Origin: Nematostella vectensis
Taxonomy: Eukaryota; Cnidaria; Anthozoa; Actiniaria; Edwardsiidae
DNA: 64,000 nucleotides
NCBI RefSeq assembly: GCF_932526225.1
Contig: NC_064038.1
Location: 9,919,070-9,983,069 of the forward strand
Direction of reading: 5' to 3'
The position numbers were made by a program, and so were the translations under genes. Position 1 is the stretch's first letter; every line of letters starts with the position of its first letter. The notes under the pieces are model-generated. The model did not search any database. It was not told where the DNA came from and was given only the letters and a program-made list of their open reading frames with translations. This document shows positions 1 through 11,559 of this stretch, one piece after another.

Positions 1-1980
1 TAAAACCAATTATTCTGACAATAAACAGTTCTCTTGTCGTTTTCTATTACTCTATATTGACGTGGAAAATAGAACCACACACAAGGGAACCTCCATTTCA
101 GCGTTATAATACAAATAAACCCTTCTAGCGACACTAAAATAAAACACCAATATACACTTAAGAACTTTGCTTAATGACATCCCACTACAACAACTGGGGG
201 ATTTTCTTTTATTCAAGGATTGTCTTTGAATAGCAAATTCAAACTGAAAAACAAAACAGGAGATTTCCTTTTTATTTACACGAAGTTTACATCTCCAATC
301 GTAAGCCTATATACATCGGACTGATCTGATCGCTCGATATCATATTCCCTTGAGCAAATTTCAATAAAATATCAGTGAGCAACACTGGTCGCGTTAATGG
401 CACCCACTATATAATAATATTTGATTTTATCAAAATAACATTTCTTATAAAGAAAAGAATATGTAATCGATCGGATAAGGTAGGATACATGAAAAAAAAA
501 ATTGCTTAGAGTGTTTTGAAGATGAAAAAAAGCATTTGAAAATATAAAGCATAAGTGGGGGCGGCAAGAATGGACTATGGAAATTTTAATTTAGGAGTGT
601 AAAGGAAAACACAGTAGGCCTGATCTCTTTTTTTCGCTTTGATATGAAAAATAAAATGCACTAAACATTATTTACAAATGGAATTCCCAGAATATTACCT
701 GAAAACAGATTTCATATTTTAAACCGACTGTGTTATGTATAAAAGTTATCTTGTTTACAGGAGATGCGAAGAAAAACACAATTTGTGAACTAAGCACTTA
801 TTTTGGTTTTCTGGGGATTTCATTAATATGCTAGCATTCGAACAAAGACAAACCCGCGTTTTCTTTTAATATGAATAAAATGTCACACAGTTATAGATGT
901 GACGCCACACAGATAGCTGAATATGGATAAATTGCATTTTTTTTCGTATTTTCACGATCATAGAAAATGGTGCTGGTCCTCGTAATGTTAACACGCGATA
1001 CCGCAAATAAAGACGCGATTTAGGGAAACAATTATTAGATTCTTTTAGCAGCTATTCTAATTATTAATTTGAAAAGATTAGATCTTCCCACTAGGGATTA
1101 GATCTTCCCACAAGAAAGAGTACTTCTATGGTGACCTACTATGCCCGTGGTCTAAGAGATTTTCAAAACGTTCATTTCCTCTCCTATTTCGCGAGCTGAC
1201 CGGACGCTAAATTCTAAATAGAAAAAAAGGGACCGACCTCATATTCGCGATGGCATTGGGATAAAGCGGTAATTGGAGGGCACCGCAAAAAGATGAGTAT
1301 CGATTTACCTGATATGAAACTCAAAGAGGGTAACGAATCTAGTAAGATATCAGGAGCTATCAGTGATATTATGGAGTAGTCTTTTGTACTTAATGTGTGT
1401 ACTTGGAGCTAGCAGCGATACTTTAAAGAAGTATGTGTGTTATTGGTAAATACTAAGTTAGGTACGGTTTGTGCTCTATTTGTTCCGCTAGCCAACACAT
1501 AGCTGTTAATAATAGTCGCCGGTTATAGTAATTTCATGCAAAGTCTATAAATTAGTCTCGAACATATCAGACGAAATTTTACATGGAGCTATGGGAATTT
1601 TAACTTCCACGTCATTATAGACATCATGAAATATTTAAAACTATATCTTGGTAGCGATCTTTTAAAAGAAATGGATAAGGAGAAAAATGAATAGATACGT
1701 GGGAAATGAATGAGAGAAGTATAAGGGGGAGGGATAAGGGCATGGCCCTAGGCGTTTTATGTCGTAGATCATCGAAAGGTGTTGTTGTCACGTACGCTGT
1801 AGATAGATTTATCTTTTATATCGCACCACCGTAATACACGTGTGACGAAATGAGTACCTTCCCTTTCGCGTTATAATTACATTTACAACTACTTCGGGAT
1901 AACGCATGCCAGATCGCACACAATAAATCCCATACGATTAAAGAAGCAATCGGTAAATTGTAAAGACGCAATCATTAAGG
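1..1980. other. gene-free AT-rich stretch
   Basis: No exon with coding character, RNA gene or clear transposon was recognised. The stretch is AT-rich unique-looking DNA with short homopolymer runs. Confidence 0.5.
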
Positions 1981-1982
1981 AA

Positions 1983-2090
1983 ATGACAGGCCCGTACCCA
2001 GGATTTTTCTTGGGGCGGGGGTGCGAAATCCGAAAAAATGGACCTAATTTTTCCGGGGGGGGGGGGGGGGGGGGGAGGGAGTTTTCTGAT
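1983..2090. repeat. dispersed repeat with a long G run
   Basis: A segment beginning at the CCCGTACCCAGGATTTTT motif and running into about 22 G recurs in inverted orientation at 14677-14755, where the same GAAATCCGAAAAA-type core and the GGACCTAATTTTT motif are readable on the opposite strand. Two copies in one window mark a dispersed repeat family. No coding potential is evident. Confidence 0.55.
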
Positions 2091-2219
2091 AAAAATCTGA
2101 CCACCCCTGAAAGAACAAACAGGGATTTTTTTTGCCTTTGCAGTATCTCCAAGGGATGTTTATTGTCGGATTCGGTTAAAAAAAAAGTCTGACTTATGTA
2201 TTGGTGACATATCAAATGT

Positions 2220-2490
2220 GAACTTTTCAAGCACACTAGCATACACACATTGGCACCAGTCGGGCCAAGACGGGACGCTAGCACAGTCTATTACCCGTGC
2301 AGTTCGGCAACCATGGACAGCTGTTTCGTCCTTATTAGGACTCGTCAGCATGGCATAGCCGGCTGACGAGTCCTAATAAGGACGAAACAGCTGTCCATGG
2401 TTGCCGAACTGCACGGGAAATAGACTGTGCTAGCGTCCCGTCTTGGCCCGACTGGTGCCAATGTGTGTATGCTAGTGTGCTTGAAAAGTC
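2220..2490. repeat. 271-bp near-perfect palindrome
   Basis: The arms 2220-2348 and 2363-2490 are reverse complements with one mismatch seen (TAATAG against AAATAG near the middle), separated by a 14-nt centre. The arms carry a hammerhead ribozyme motif in both orientations. This looks like two head-to-head copies of a ribozyme-bearing terminal repeat from a Penelope-like or similar retroelement. It could extrude as a cruciform. Confidence 0.85.
2311..2353 (-). ncRNA. type I hammerhead ribozyme, complete core
   Basis: Read on the minus strand: CCATG (helix I 5'), CTGACGA, helix II GTCC-TAATAA-GGAC, GAAA, a very short self-complementary helix III ACAGCTGT, the cleavage base C, then CATGG (helix I 3'). 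All invariant core bases are present and helix I gives five Watson-Crick pairs. A palindromic helix III of this size is typical of retroelement hammerheads thought to act as dimers. The plus-strand copy (core 2363-2402) keeps the core, but its helix I 5' side (GCCGG) does not pair with CATGG, so it is probably inactive. Confidence 0.8.
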
Positions 2491-2790
2491 GACATATCAA
2501 ACTTATTCCCCACGGATAGTGTCCTTCGTATGTATTGCCTTATATGGGCATAGATGCCCATATTTAGAAGAGCTAAAGTTTTCCCTCTCCCTGATCTCCA
2601 GAAAACATGGTGAAAAATACTCATTCCTGTCACTTTGCGACTCGCGGCAAAAATTATTTACCAAAACTTTCTCGCTTGGTCAAATCTTTTCCTTACTAAT
2701 CCTATAAACTCTTTAGACCCAGGCCTCCAAGTGATTGACCGAGCGGGTTTGAAGGTCACCCAAATATTGATATGCATACCAGAGTGATCT
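2490..2790. repeat. dispersed repeat, copy 1
   Basis: This block, including TTATATGGGCATAGATGCCC, GAAAACATGGTGAAAAAT and the CCCAGGCCTCCAAG motif, is repeated in the same order at 23664-23955. It directly abuts the palindrome here but not there. No known protein is encoded. Confidence 0.7.
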
Positions 2791-4230
2791 AGCTTATGCT
2801 TTATAGTTTTGTCTACAAAAAGCACGTCTATTGAGAACCGAAACTGGACTTTCGACCATTGTGTGGGGGGGGGGGCGTTCGAACCCCCTGCACCCCCCTG
2901 GGTACGGGGCTGAAATGTCCGAAATATTCAAGCACTTGGAAAAAAAATAGCTGGCATAAGTAACTTTTCTACTTGTGACAACTTGCGTCCCATTTTGGCA
3001 ACCAACTTGCGTTGAGTGTCCACTTTGCGTTGACTTGCGTCGGATTTGAACATGTTTGTACAGTTTGCCAATTTCGTGCATTCACTTGGTCTCGTTTGCC
3101 CCACCAACACCCACATTTTATTTTCGTCTAAAAATTGTACGGCAGTATCGTCATAAAGTAAAGTTATCTCTCAGACTATTTGTTTCTATTTCTTTTGTTT
3201 TGGAGACGATAATATTTCATTTTATATAAATGTTAGGCTGCGCGCTAGTGGTTGTAGAGCGCGCGCCAATGGCCGTGTCGCCAGCAACACGTGTTAACTC
3301 GTGTAGGGTAGCTCAAAAACAGTCAAGTTGTCAAACTTGCCTTTCGTTTGGCAACTTCATAGCCAGCCAAAACTTGCACCTACTTATGTTCTGTTTGGCC
3401 AGGGCTTAGTATAGCGAAAATATTTTGAAAATTTAGTTTAAAAGGTGATTTTTTTTAATGGAAAGACCGCTTTTGTGCGATAAGTATTAGTGAAAAAACT
3501 ATTTGCTTGTGTTTTGAGAAAATTTTCTAGGATGTTTTTTTCATGTCTCTTTCACGCTTTTAAAAACTCTCCAATAATTTCTGATTGAAACATCCATTTT
3601 TCTAAAAGAGCTTCCAAGGTGTATTTTGTAAAAGGAATGCATGAACTGTTTTCAAGTTTCATCGCTATACCGATGCTTTTTTATCACAGATCTATTTCAT
3701 CTTCTTTATTTCACATTTATAACTTCTTTTTTTCAAATGTGTCATCACAAGGAACCCTGTTCATTTATTTACTTACTCTAGTTTCTACCGAATGTTGCGA
3801 TAACGTTTCTCACTGGCTGACTTGGCACAAAATGCGCCCAGCCGGCTCCAAGCCACTATTTTATTAAATGGCCTTTATATTTTTCGTGCTTCGCCGTAAA
3901 ACCCGCTATCAATCATAAGTACCTTATGCTATTTATGCGAGGAGCGTTATTTTTGCAACACTCTTGAATGGTCAAGTGGCCAAAGTGTCCATTGACTAGA
4001 TATCAAAGTGCGCTCTTAAGGCGCTCTGGGCACTTAACGATGTTCCATCTCTTGTTTGCCTCTGGCTTGTAGAGGCTCTTGAATGTGTTGATCAGTGTTA
4101 TGCTAGTTGCCATGACTAGGTGCTTGCTCGACGTGCATAGCCTACTGCAAATAAATGTGCAAGGAGAGGAAATAGGCGCAAAAGTGGAATCTGTGAAACA
4201 ATGCGCGCAATATATATATATATATATATA
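2791..4230. other. no gene recognised
   Basis: Apart from a G run near 2865 and a CAACTTGCGT-type short repeat near 2980-3030, nothing recognisable was seen. An AT dinucleotide run (4210-4232) closes the stretch and borders the Penelope-like element. Confidence 0.4.
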
Positions 4231-4267
4231 TAGTGTTGGTTTGAGAAAAATACAAACTACATAGGTT

Positions 4268-4308
4268 TCCCTACAGGCCTGTTTCGTGGTTGCCCACTCA
4301 TCAGGGGA
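4268..4308 (-). ncRNA. hammerhead ribozyme in the inverted terminal repeat
   Basis: Minus strand: TCCC, CTGATGA, helix II GTGG-GCAA-CCAC, GAAA, palindromic helix III ACAGGCCTGT, cleavage base A, GGGA. Helix I is the TCCC/GGGA pairing. All core nucleotides are intact, and the motif is the exact reverse complement of the one at 5341-5381. Confidence 0.85.
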
Positions 4309-4311
4309 TTT

Positions 4312-5145
4312 AATGAGACGCCTATCTGCCCTATCTTCAGACCAAGCCTCCTTTGACCAGACCGCGCCACCTTACCAGAAAGCACTCGACGATAGCGGAT
4401 ACAACTACACGCTACGCTACGAACCCAACACCGTAACCAACCGTAAAACCCGCAAACGCAACAACATCCTATGGTACAACCCGCCCTTCAGCAAAAACAC
4501 CAGCACCAACATCGGCCACAGATTCCTCACCCTGATAGACAAACACTTCCCGAAAGACAACCACCTCCGTAAAATCTTCAACAGAAACACCATCAAAATC
4601 AGTTACAGCTGCATGAACAACACCAAACAGATCATCGACAACCACAACAAGCGCATCATCACCGCATCGTCGGCTACCGAGATCGCCAGCTCCGCCCCTA
4701 CCACTACCAACAACAAGACATGCAACTGCCGACAGAAAGACACCTGCCCTCTAGACGGAAACTGCCTACAGACATCCGTTATCTACCAAGCTACCGTAAC
4801 TCGAAAAGACAACAACACCTCGGAAACATACGTCGGGCTCACTGAAAACAGCTTCAAGACCAGGTACAGAAACCACACCGCATCATTCCGACACGCCAAA
4901 CACAGAAACTCCACCGAACTCAGCAAACACGTCTGGACTCTCAAGGACAGCATGATTGAGTACTTTATTTCATGGCGCATTCTTTCTTCCCACTCCGCCT
5001 AAACAGTACCACTAAGCGTTGCAACCTCTGCCTCAAGGAAAAGCTGACGATCATCTACCAACCCAAACTATCAACTCTAAATAAACGCAATGAACTCGTG
5101 TCCTCGTGCCGCCACAGAAACAAAGCCCTGCTACGAAACAATTAG
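4312..5145 (+). pseudogene. Penelope-like element protein, C-terminal endonuclease half, frameshifted
   Basis: Reading from 4312 gives the region after the reverse transcriptase of Penelope-like elements: the conserved WYNPPFSKN stretch, the IDKHFP motif, KISYSCMNN, a cysteine motif CNCRQKDTCPLDGNC, then YVGLTENSFKTRYRNH of the GIY-YIG nuclease fold and ELSKHVW. The frame stops near 5002. A one-base shift at about 5000-5005 resumes the expected tail ([10 protein letters not shown], then NKRNELVS) to a stop at 5143-5145. The N-terminal reverse transcriptase is absent, so this is a dead, 5'-truncated copy. Confidence 0.85.
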
Positions 5146-5340
5146 AACTGTTAATCCCGTCACCGTTAAATTTTCGCGCTATCAATTTTTCACACGTTCC
5201 GCACTGTTAGTTTTCGCCCCGCATATTTAATGTAACTCGCTATTGTTCCTCTTACCGCCTTAGCTAAAACTATCAGTCTATTATTATGTAAATTTCAATG
5301 TTAATAGTATATATACGATGGTAGGAATATTCTCATTAAA

Positions 5341-5381
5341 TCCCCTGATGAGTGGGCAACCACGAAACAGGCCTGTAGGGA
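5341..5381 (+). ncRNA. hammerhead ribozyme in the 3' terminal repeat
   Basis: TCCC (5341-5344), CTGATGA (5345-5351), helix II with a GCAA loop (5352-5363), GAAA (5364-5367), self-complementary helix III (5367-5376), cleavage base A5377, GGGA (5378-5381). Complete type I core. In this element class the ribozyme self-cleaves the transcript at the terminal repeat. Confidence 0.87.
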
Positions 5382-5409
5382 AACCTATGTAGTTTGTATT
5401 TTTCTCAAA

Positions 5410-5472
5410 CCAACACTATACACCGCTCTACTTTCGAGTATTGAGCACTTTCTATGAAAGCCTTAAACCATC

Positions 5473-5531
<59 letters not shown>

Positions 5532-5600
5532 AAATGATGGTTGAAGGCTTTCATAGAAAGTGCTCAATACTCGAAAGTAGAGCGGTGTATAGTGTTAGTT
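5410..5600. repeat. inverted repeat around a TA microsatellite
   Basis: The sequence at 5412-5478 (CACCGCTCTACTTTCGAGTA and following) is the reverse complement of 5529-5598. The two arms flank an uninterrupted TA run (5480-5526). Together with the adjacent terminal repeats this makes a head-to-head junction of two element copies. Confidence 0.75.
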
Positions 5601-5737
5601 TGAGAAAAAATACAAACTACATAGGTTTCCCTACAGGTCTGTTTCGTGGTTTTTCAGGGGAAAATCCCCTGATGAGTGGGCAACCACGAAACAGACCTGT
5701 AGGGAAACCTATGTAGTTTGTATTTTTCTCAAACTAA

Positions 5738-5768
<31 letters not shown>
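5600..5768. mobile_element. paired terminal repeats of a second Penelope-like copy
   Basis: An inverted repeat unit at 5600-5660 and a direct one at 5661-5745 face each other with almost nothing between them, followed by a TA run to 5768. The minus-strand ribozyme (about 5626-5660) has lost helix II, while the plus-strand one (5665-5705) is complete. This looks like two terminal repeats without the internal coding region. Confidence 0.7.
5665..5705 (+). ncRNA. hammerhead ribozyme, second element copy
   Basis: Same layout as the copy at 5341 with one difference in helix III (ACAGACCTGT, four pairs closed by an AC loop). Core CTGATGA (5669-5675) and GAAA are intact, and helix I TCCC/GGGA pairs. 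Confidence 0.82.
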
Positions 5769-5771
<3 letters not shown>

Positions 5772-8277
5772 GCTAGTTGTATCGTTTAAATTTAATCAAT
5801 TTGGCCCCCTCATGCGAAAAACCCAAAGTTTTTTTATGGAAATCTTGGCGATTTTGTCTTAAAAAAGAGAAAGAAGAAGAAACAAACTTTTCTATGTTTT
5901 TTCTTTCTTCTTTTTCTTTCTTCACTTTCTCATGAAGAATTTTGAGAGCGGGATACTTCATATTTGGCCAATAAGAAACATCTTCCTCTACAAGTTACGC
6001 GAAATATCGAAAAATAGAGTATGTAGGAGACCTGAAAGGGTGCACCACGTTTACACATCTTTAGTCGATGAGAGCAATGCATTGACGATCGATATGATTC
6101 ATCACGTATCGCACGTCGATTATTTAATGAACTCGGCCATATATCATATATATGCCTTGCCAGCTAAGACTCAAAGGACGACAGGCGCAGACATCTGACC
6201 GTTCTGTGCGGTTGCTTTTTTAAGGGCCCGCCTGAAAAGAACGTGACTCAGGAAAATACCTCTGGATCCCCAAGCATACTTAGCTAATGATTGCCCTGTT
6301 GCTATAGGATGTGTGACGTCACCCGAATCAGGCGCGCACACGCTGTTGTTGAAATGCCTCAAGGGCTTTGAATGCACTCTCTGTCCCATCGCGTTACTGG
6401 TGTAGTGTAATCCTTTAGCCCTATCTCGACTAAACGCTAAGAAGCACGGTTTAATCTTTGCGGAACAGTGATTTGACTGCGTCGTTGTGGGGCTGCTCTT
6501 TGAGTTTTGACCCCTCGTATAAGGTAAGATAAGGCTATCGTGAATCGTTTTGAAGGGGTTTATTGGGGATATGGCACCGGCTAAGACTTGTTTGTTGTAC
6601 TCTTCAGAACAGATTCGCTAGTTTGCTGACTGTTCTAGATGCGTTAAATTAGAAATTATTGTACAAACCAGGGTAAATAAACACGCGCTGTACATCTCTA
6701 TGGTTGCGTTATTCCGAGTTTAGTTTCTTTGCATCTTGTGAAGTTTCGAATGTAAACAAAACAACAAGGTTCAAAAAGCGTAAAATTATTTAACGTTAAG
6801 GCCCGGGTCGATTCTAGGTACTTTTGTAACATTTTTTTTAATTGTAGCTACGTGTTTATTTGTAGCTACGTGTTTAATTGTAAAGCTACCAAGGTATTCA
6901 CAATCAACACATTCAAATGGCAATAAAACTATTATTCGACGATTACTTGCGGGTAACTGTAAAACTGACCGTTCTTGAAATCATAATTGTGTTTAATGTG
7001 TCAATTATAGACCCCCAAATGAGAATAAAAGCGATTCATAGTCCGCGCCGTTGTTTTGATTTCGAGTCAAGAAGCTTTTGGCCTGCGAGGTGATAACACT
7101 CGATTCGTGAGGCTGCAGATGACCAGACTGGGTCATAAACCTCTGAGAAACTAGACAGCTTTTTAATATTTTGACTGAATTACGGCGATTGAACTTCCAA
7201 AATTCACGGAAAAAGGTCTATTATGAAACAAACCAAAGGCAGAAAACGTTTTCTTCTAAGGCTGAGTAGTTACCTAAGCCATTTATTAACAACTGACAAA
7301 AAGTTGTGAAGTATTTCTATTGTCTTAAAAGCCACATATAGCATGACTAAGTCAGTCTCGTAAATCTTGACCAATATCACAATGACATCTTGGAGAAGAG
7401 GGATGCAAATTTTAAAGCATTGCATTATGCCTTCAAGTATTATTTATAGAGTGTTCATCAAATGATTAGCGACCAAAAACGTCTTTTGTTGCTGAAAAAA
7501 AAACTTTTTGCCCCCACTAACAACATACAGAACTTTTTCCACATCAAACGGGCGAATAATTACATACATAAGAGGTGGAAAGCATGGAAAATCGAATCTC
7601 GGAGAAAAAAATAAATGCAAATTTGTAGTATAACATGATTTTCTGTGGAATTTCTTATTTACTTTATTTCAGCTTCGGATTACGTTTTATAGACATTTCC
7701 TTTTGGCAATAGAAAAGACCTAATCCTGTTGGTACATGTTCGAAAACGTTCATTTGACAACGCGGACAGGTAGTAACTGAACAATATCCTTCCAGAAAAA
7801 GACAAAACACGTAATATGACCATAATGGTATATATATATGTCTCAATTATCACCTAAACTTATTCGTTACAGTTTAAAACAAGTTGTATACATCAATGTG
7901 AACAACATTTAATTTGCACCTTATGAATTGTTTCTTGCGTTTCCTTGACAACAGCCTGCAAGTCATGCAAAACAATAAAAAATATCCATATTGTGACAAA
8001 TGTGCTGAAATATTTTTACCAAATGATGTTTTTTTTGTTTTGCAGCCTCTCTCAAAGGCTTCTAGCAATAGTAGACATGTAGCCGCGCGATCCTGTCTTC
8101 TCAACATATGACATCTGTTGACCGTAAGTGTTTTTAAAACCTTTTTCAATACTTGCCGGACCAGAGTTTTGTCGCTGGAAGCAGACTACGTGCTCAAACA
8201 TTTTTTTAAACCGTTTTCTTGTTTACTTCCATATTAGGACATTACATAGCTTGTTTGCTAGTCCTCTTCAATTGTTT
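5769..8277. other. no gene recognised
   Basis: No exon or known repeat was identified in about 2.5 kb. A small direct repeat, TTGTAGCTACGTGTTTA, occurs twice at about 6842-6880. The missing 5' exon or exons of the downstream dispanin gene may lie here but could not be recognised. Confidence 0.4.
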
Positions 8278-8283
8278 TATCGA

Positions 8284-8432
8284 GTTTTCTCAGGGGCGTA
8301 GCCAGGTGGCAGGCCTCCCCTCTCTCCCAGCAGCCAAAATTCAGTAAATTTATAAGACATTACTTTAAATACAGGGGACCCTTTTTGAGCCACCTCCTAT
8401 TAAAAATCCTGGCTACACGCCTGTTTCTTTTT
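8284..8432. repeat. short inverted-repeat element (MITE-like)
   Basis: The segment begins with CAGGGGCGTAGCCAGG and ends with CCTGGCTACACGCCTG, imperfect reverse complements, with about 115 bp between. It is non-coding. The motif resembles ends of other dispersed repeats in the window (near 19147, 21608, 61917). Confidence 0.6.
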
Positions 8433-8575
8433 CTCTCTAACTACAGAGTAAGTTGAGAAATTTTGCTGCCCACCATCTTAAAACAAGGGTCTTGGCGCTA
8501 GCTTTTTCGATTATCACAGGTATCCCGCGCGCTCGCTCAGGACAGCCATTGATTGATATGCCGTTCACATTATAG

Positions 8576-11354
8576 TCGAGAATGGAACAAGCTCAGATGA
8601 TAAAAGAAGTCGCAAAAACTCCGTTGCGCCAGCTAGTCTCCCGGATGTAGACCCTTCGCGACTTCCTCGATATCTACGGGACCCAACTCGTAGGAGTAGC
8701 CTACAGCCGAGAAGAATTTCGGTACAAGGCAGTAATGGATCGGCAAACCCCGAGCAGCAGACATCACAACCAAGGGTCTTGGAACCAATCAGTAATTCTT
8801 CGGAGGTAGTAGTAAAAGAAACGGGCCATAACGATCCTGAGAAGGAACATTCCAACACTGTGCATGCTCAAAAGAATCACGAACAAAAGCAGGACTTAAA
8901 AACACGGAGATGCTCTGTACCATTGCCGCCTGCAGTCAATGCTCAAACGTTGGCCGAACGTAATCGTCAAAGGCGAGCGAGCCATGCTGGTGCTCGACCT
9001 TTTAGGCATTATCTATATGGACCGAAGCTTAATCGATTTGAAAACGATGTTGAAGAACTCGAGATTGTGGTTAGTCCCCCTTCGAGGCTAGAGAATAACT
9101 TATCTGGCAACCACCGCTCGTCTATAAAATTTGAACATTTGCCAGAAGAGAACGAAAGTAGTCCATCAGATTTTGCAAGCTTGACAAATATTCGACCTAA
9201 AGAGGAGCTTCTTCCGGAAAGTGCGAGTGAAAGTAATAGGTCAAAAAATAAAAGAGAAGATGAGACGCCCAACAAAACTCGGAAGATTTCAAGAGTTGCG
9301 CCGACGGTAAGAACACGGTTCCATCTGCATGAACACAGTTCCATCTGCAGATCTGCATGTTATCTTATTCTTATACTTTCTTCAGCGTTTTCAGTAACGT
9401 TTTCCACAAGCTAAAACTTTCATTATCACGACTCCATTATTGAAATACAAATTCCACAACCTTCTATACATCATCACTACTTTTGTCATCGTTTTTGTCG
9501 TCGTGCTTAGAATCGCATCATTTCTGATTGACTTGTTAAAAGACCTTAATGTACCATCTACAATTTCATCTCAATTCTGTCATCAACTTACCATCATATA
9601 TAATCAGGTGTACAATAGACACACTGCAATCTCTGTGGAAGTACACAATTTGAACATATCGTTCTTACTTTTATCGTGTTTACTTTTTTATCGTGTTCAC
9701 TTTTCTACCTTACAACCACCTAACCACAACTACATATTTCTGCAGGGCCCGTTTATCCCGAAGCCTGATAATCACTTGGTGCTGTCGCTGTTCAGCTGTC
9801 TGTGTTGCTGCCCCATAATAGGCATCGTCGCCGTCTTCCTTTCGTACCAGGTAGAAAATAGAGTTTACTCCAGTCTTCTCGGATAAGGACACTAAACCGA
9901 GGGTCCCGTCTCTTCAAGCTGCACTACATTTACCTGAAAAGGAGGGACGTTAAGGAACCACTGGGGACACAAAAAGCCCTCTTGCAGTGACCACCCTCAG
10001 TGACAGTGCTTACTAATAATACACATAAGGGGGCACTTTTTGTGTGTGTCTAGCTCTGTTGTGCCTTGCACACCAGTATGGCTAGTGGAATTAGCACAAA
10101 AAGCCCTCTGGCGGAGACCACCCTCAGTGACAGTGCTTACTAACAATACACATAAGGGGGCACTTTTTGTGTGTGTCTAGCTCTGTTGTGTCTACCGCAC
10201 CAGTATAGCTGGTGGAAGTTAGTACATACTCCATGGAATATGCTCGCGTACGGTTTTTATGCACGCGTTGAGGGGTAACAGAAAGTGAACGAGCGTGGCT
10301 TCCAGCGAGTACTTCGTACAAGCAGTTTTCATTGACTTATTAATTTATTTCATAGATACTGAGATTTTAGAGACCACAAAGTTTAACGTTTTTCTCGTTT
10401 TCATCAATTTATTTTTGACGCGGGGCGGGCGATGTTTTAGATTATTACGATAGTGTAATGACGGTGGTTATGTTCTGGTAGTGTCGGTGATTGATTGTGT
10501 TATGATCGTGGTAGTACTGGTCATGACGATGATTATGTTTATGACGATGATGATCAAGTTCGCGATAATGGTAATGAGGCTGCCTCTGCTGTTGTTTCTA
10601 ATGATGCTGCATTATGATGATGGCAGTAATGAGTATGCGCAATGATGGATATCATTGAAATTATAAACAATTATTGGATGAGGTTTTAGTGATATCCGAA
10701 ATAATCAATGTTGAGACAAGTGGAATCAAGTGGATTTTACTTGGCGAGACATTGTTCGCGCCCTAGGCCCAAGACGCATTACGCGTGTAAAATAACTAAT
10801 CAGCTAGCTGATAAGTGAAGACCCCCGATTGCGTCATCCTCAAAACAAAGCGCGCGCTCTTAGCCAATCAGAATCGGCATAGTCAGCACAATGTATAATA
10901 ATGGTTATTATGATAATGATAATGGCGATGATGATGGTAATTAAGACGATGATGACGATAGTGGCGGGTGAGGGTTTTGATGATTTGCACTGATGGTGAT
11001 GGAAGATGATTGGTGATATGGTCATGTAAGTGTTGATGAAGGTTGTGTTTTTGATGTTAATTTTTTTGTGGGTCTTCATATTTGGAGTCGATGAAATTTG
11101 ATCATCTTTTTGGTTTTAAATTATGACATTGTTAGGATAAAAAGAGTCGTGAATTGAATATTGCATCTCATCCAGGCCGTCTCCTTTTCCTTTTTAAGGT
11201 TGACTTAAAGTACGAGGATGGCCAGAAAGAAAAGTCGGTGGATAAGTCTCAAAAAGCCAAATGCTGGGCGATGACCGCTGTGATGCTTGGCATGATGATT
11301 TTCGCGGCCGCTGTTATGTATGCAGTCGTCAAATTCGCTACCGCCAAGGCATAA
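8576..11354 (+). CDS. dispanin/CD225-domain membrane protein (5' exon not found)
   Basis: Three exons: 8576-9306, 9746-9850, 11199-11354 (stop TAA 11352-11354). The joins are in phase (phase 0 at both introns). Exon 2 encodes PKPDNHLVLSLFSCLCCC, the first helix of the CD225/dispanin fold with its characteristic cysteine cluster (likely palmitoylated in the family). Exon 3 has the basic loop KSQKAKCW and a second helix ending VMYAVVKFATAKA. Family members (IFITM, PRRT, SYNDIG-like) are small two-helix membrane proteins in vesicle traffic or restriction of membrane fusion. The N-terminal cytosolic exon (about 243 codons) is hydrophilic, lacks Met, and has four RRxS motifs. No in-frame ATG precedes it and a TGA lies at 8554, so the acceptor TTATAG at 8570-8575 is inferred and a start exon must lie upstream. 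Exact role unknown. Confidence 0.8.
9965..10218. repeat. two-copy tandem duplication, about 127-bp unit, in dispanin intron 2
   Basis: CACAAAAAGCCCTCT, then CACCCTCAGTGACAGTGCTT, then GGGGGCACTTTTTGTGTGTG occur twice in tandem with small differences. The unit itself has a short inverted repeat (CACAAAAAG near one end, CTTTTTGTG inside). Non-coding. Confidence 0.8.
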
Positions 11355-11541
11355 CACCATACAAACCATTCCTTACCAAATATGGTCATGATAATACTTC
11401 GTGTCTTCGCTGTATGATGTACGCAGATCCAGGACTCTCTATTGGTCCAAAGGATGATGTATAACATCAAGTTAACAACCAATTGTGTAGTGTGTTCATT
11501 TGTTACCATTTTGTAAATACTTAGTTAAAAATATATAAAGA

Positions 11542-11547
11542 AATAAA
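11542..11547 (+). terminator. AATAAA polyadenylation signal of the dispanin gene
   Basis: The first canonical AATAAA downstream of the stop codon, about 190 bp into the presumed 3' UTR. Confidence 0.6.
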
Positions 11548-11559
11548 GGGAACTTAAAA

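Larger units (their letters stand above)
4232..5420 (+). mobile_element. 5'-truncated Penelope-like element with inverted terminal repeats
   Basis: An approximately 80-bp terminal repeat (TAGTGTTGGTTTGAGAAAAA outer end) occurs inverted at 4232-4311 and direct at 5333-5420, enclosing the 3' half of a Penelope-like ORF (GIY-YIG endonuclease part). The reverse transcriptase half is missing. Both repeats contain a complete hammerhead ribozyme, which is characteristic of Penelope-like pLTRs in cnidarians and other animals. The element is bounded by AT/TA microsatellites, a common landing site for this group. Confidence 0.8.

Noticed and set aside
8582-8650. ATG at 8582 as start of the dispanin gene
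   Set aside because: It is in a different frame and stops at 8648-8650. The coding frame has no ATG in this exon.
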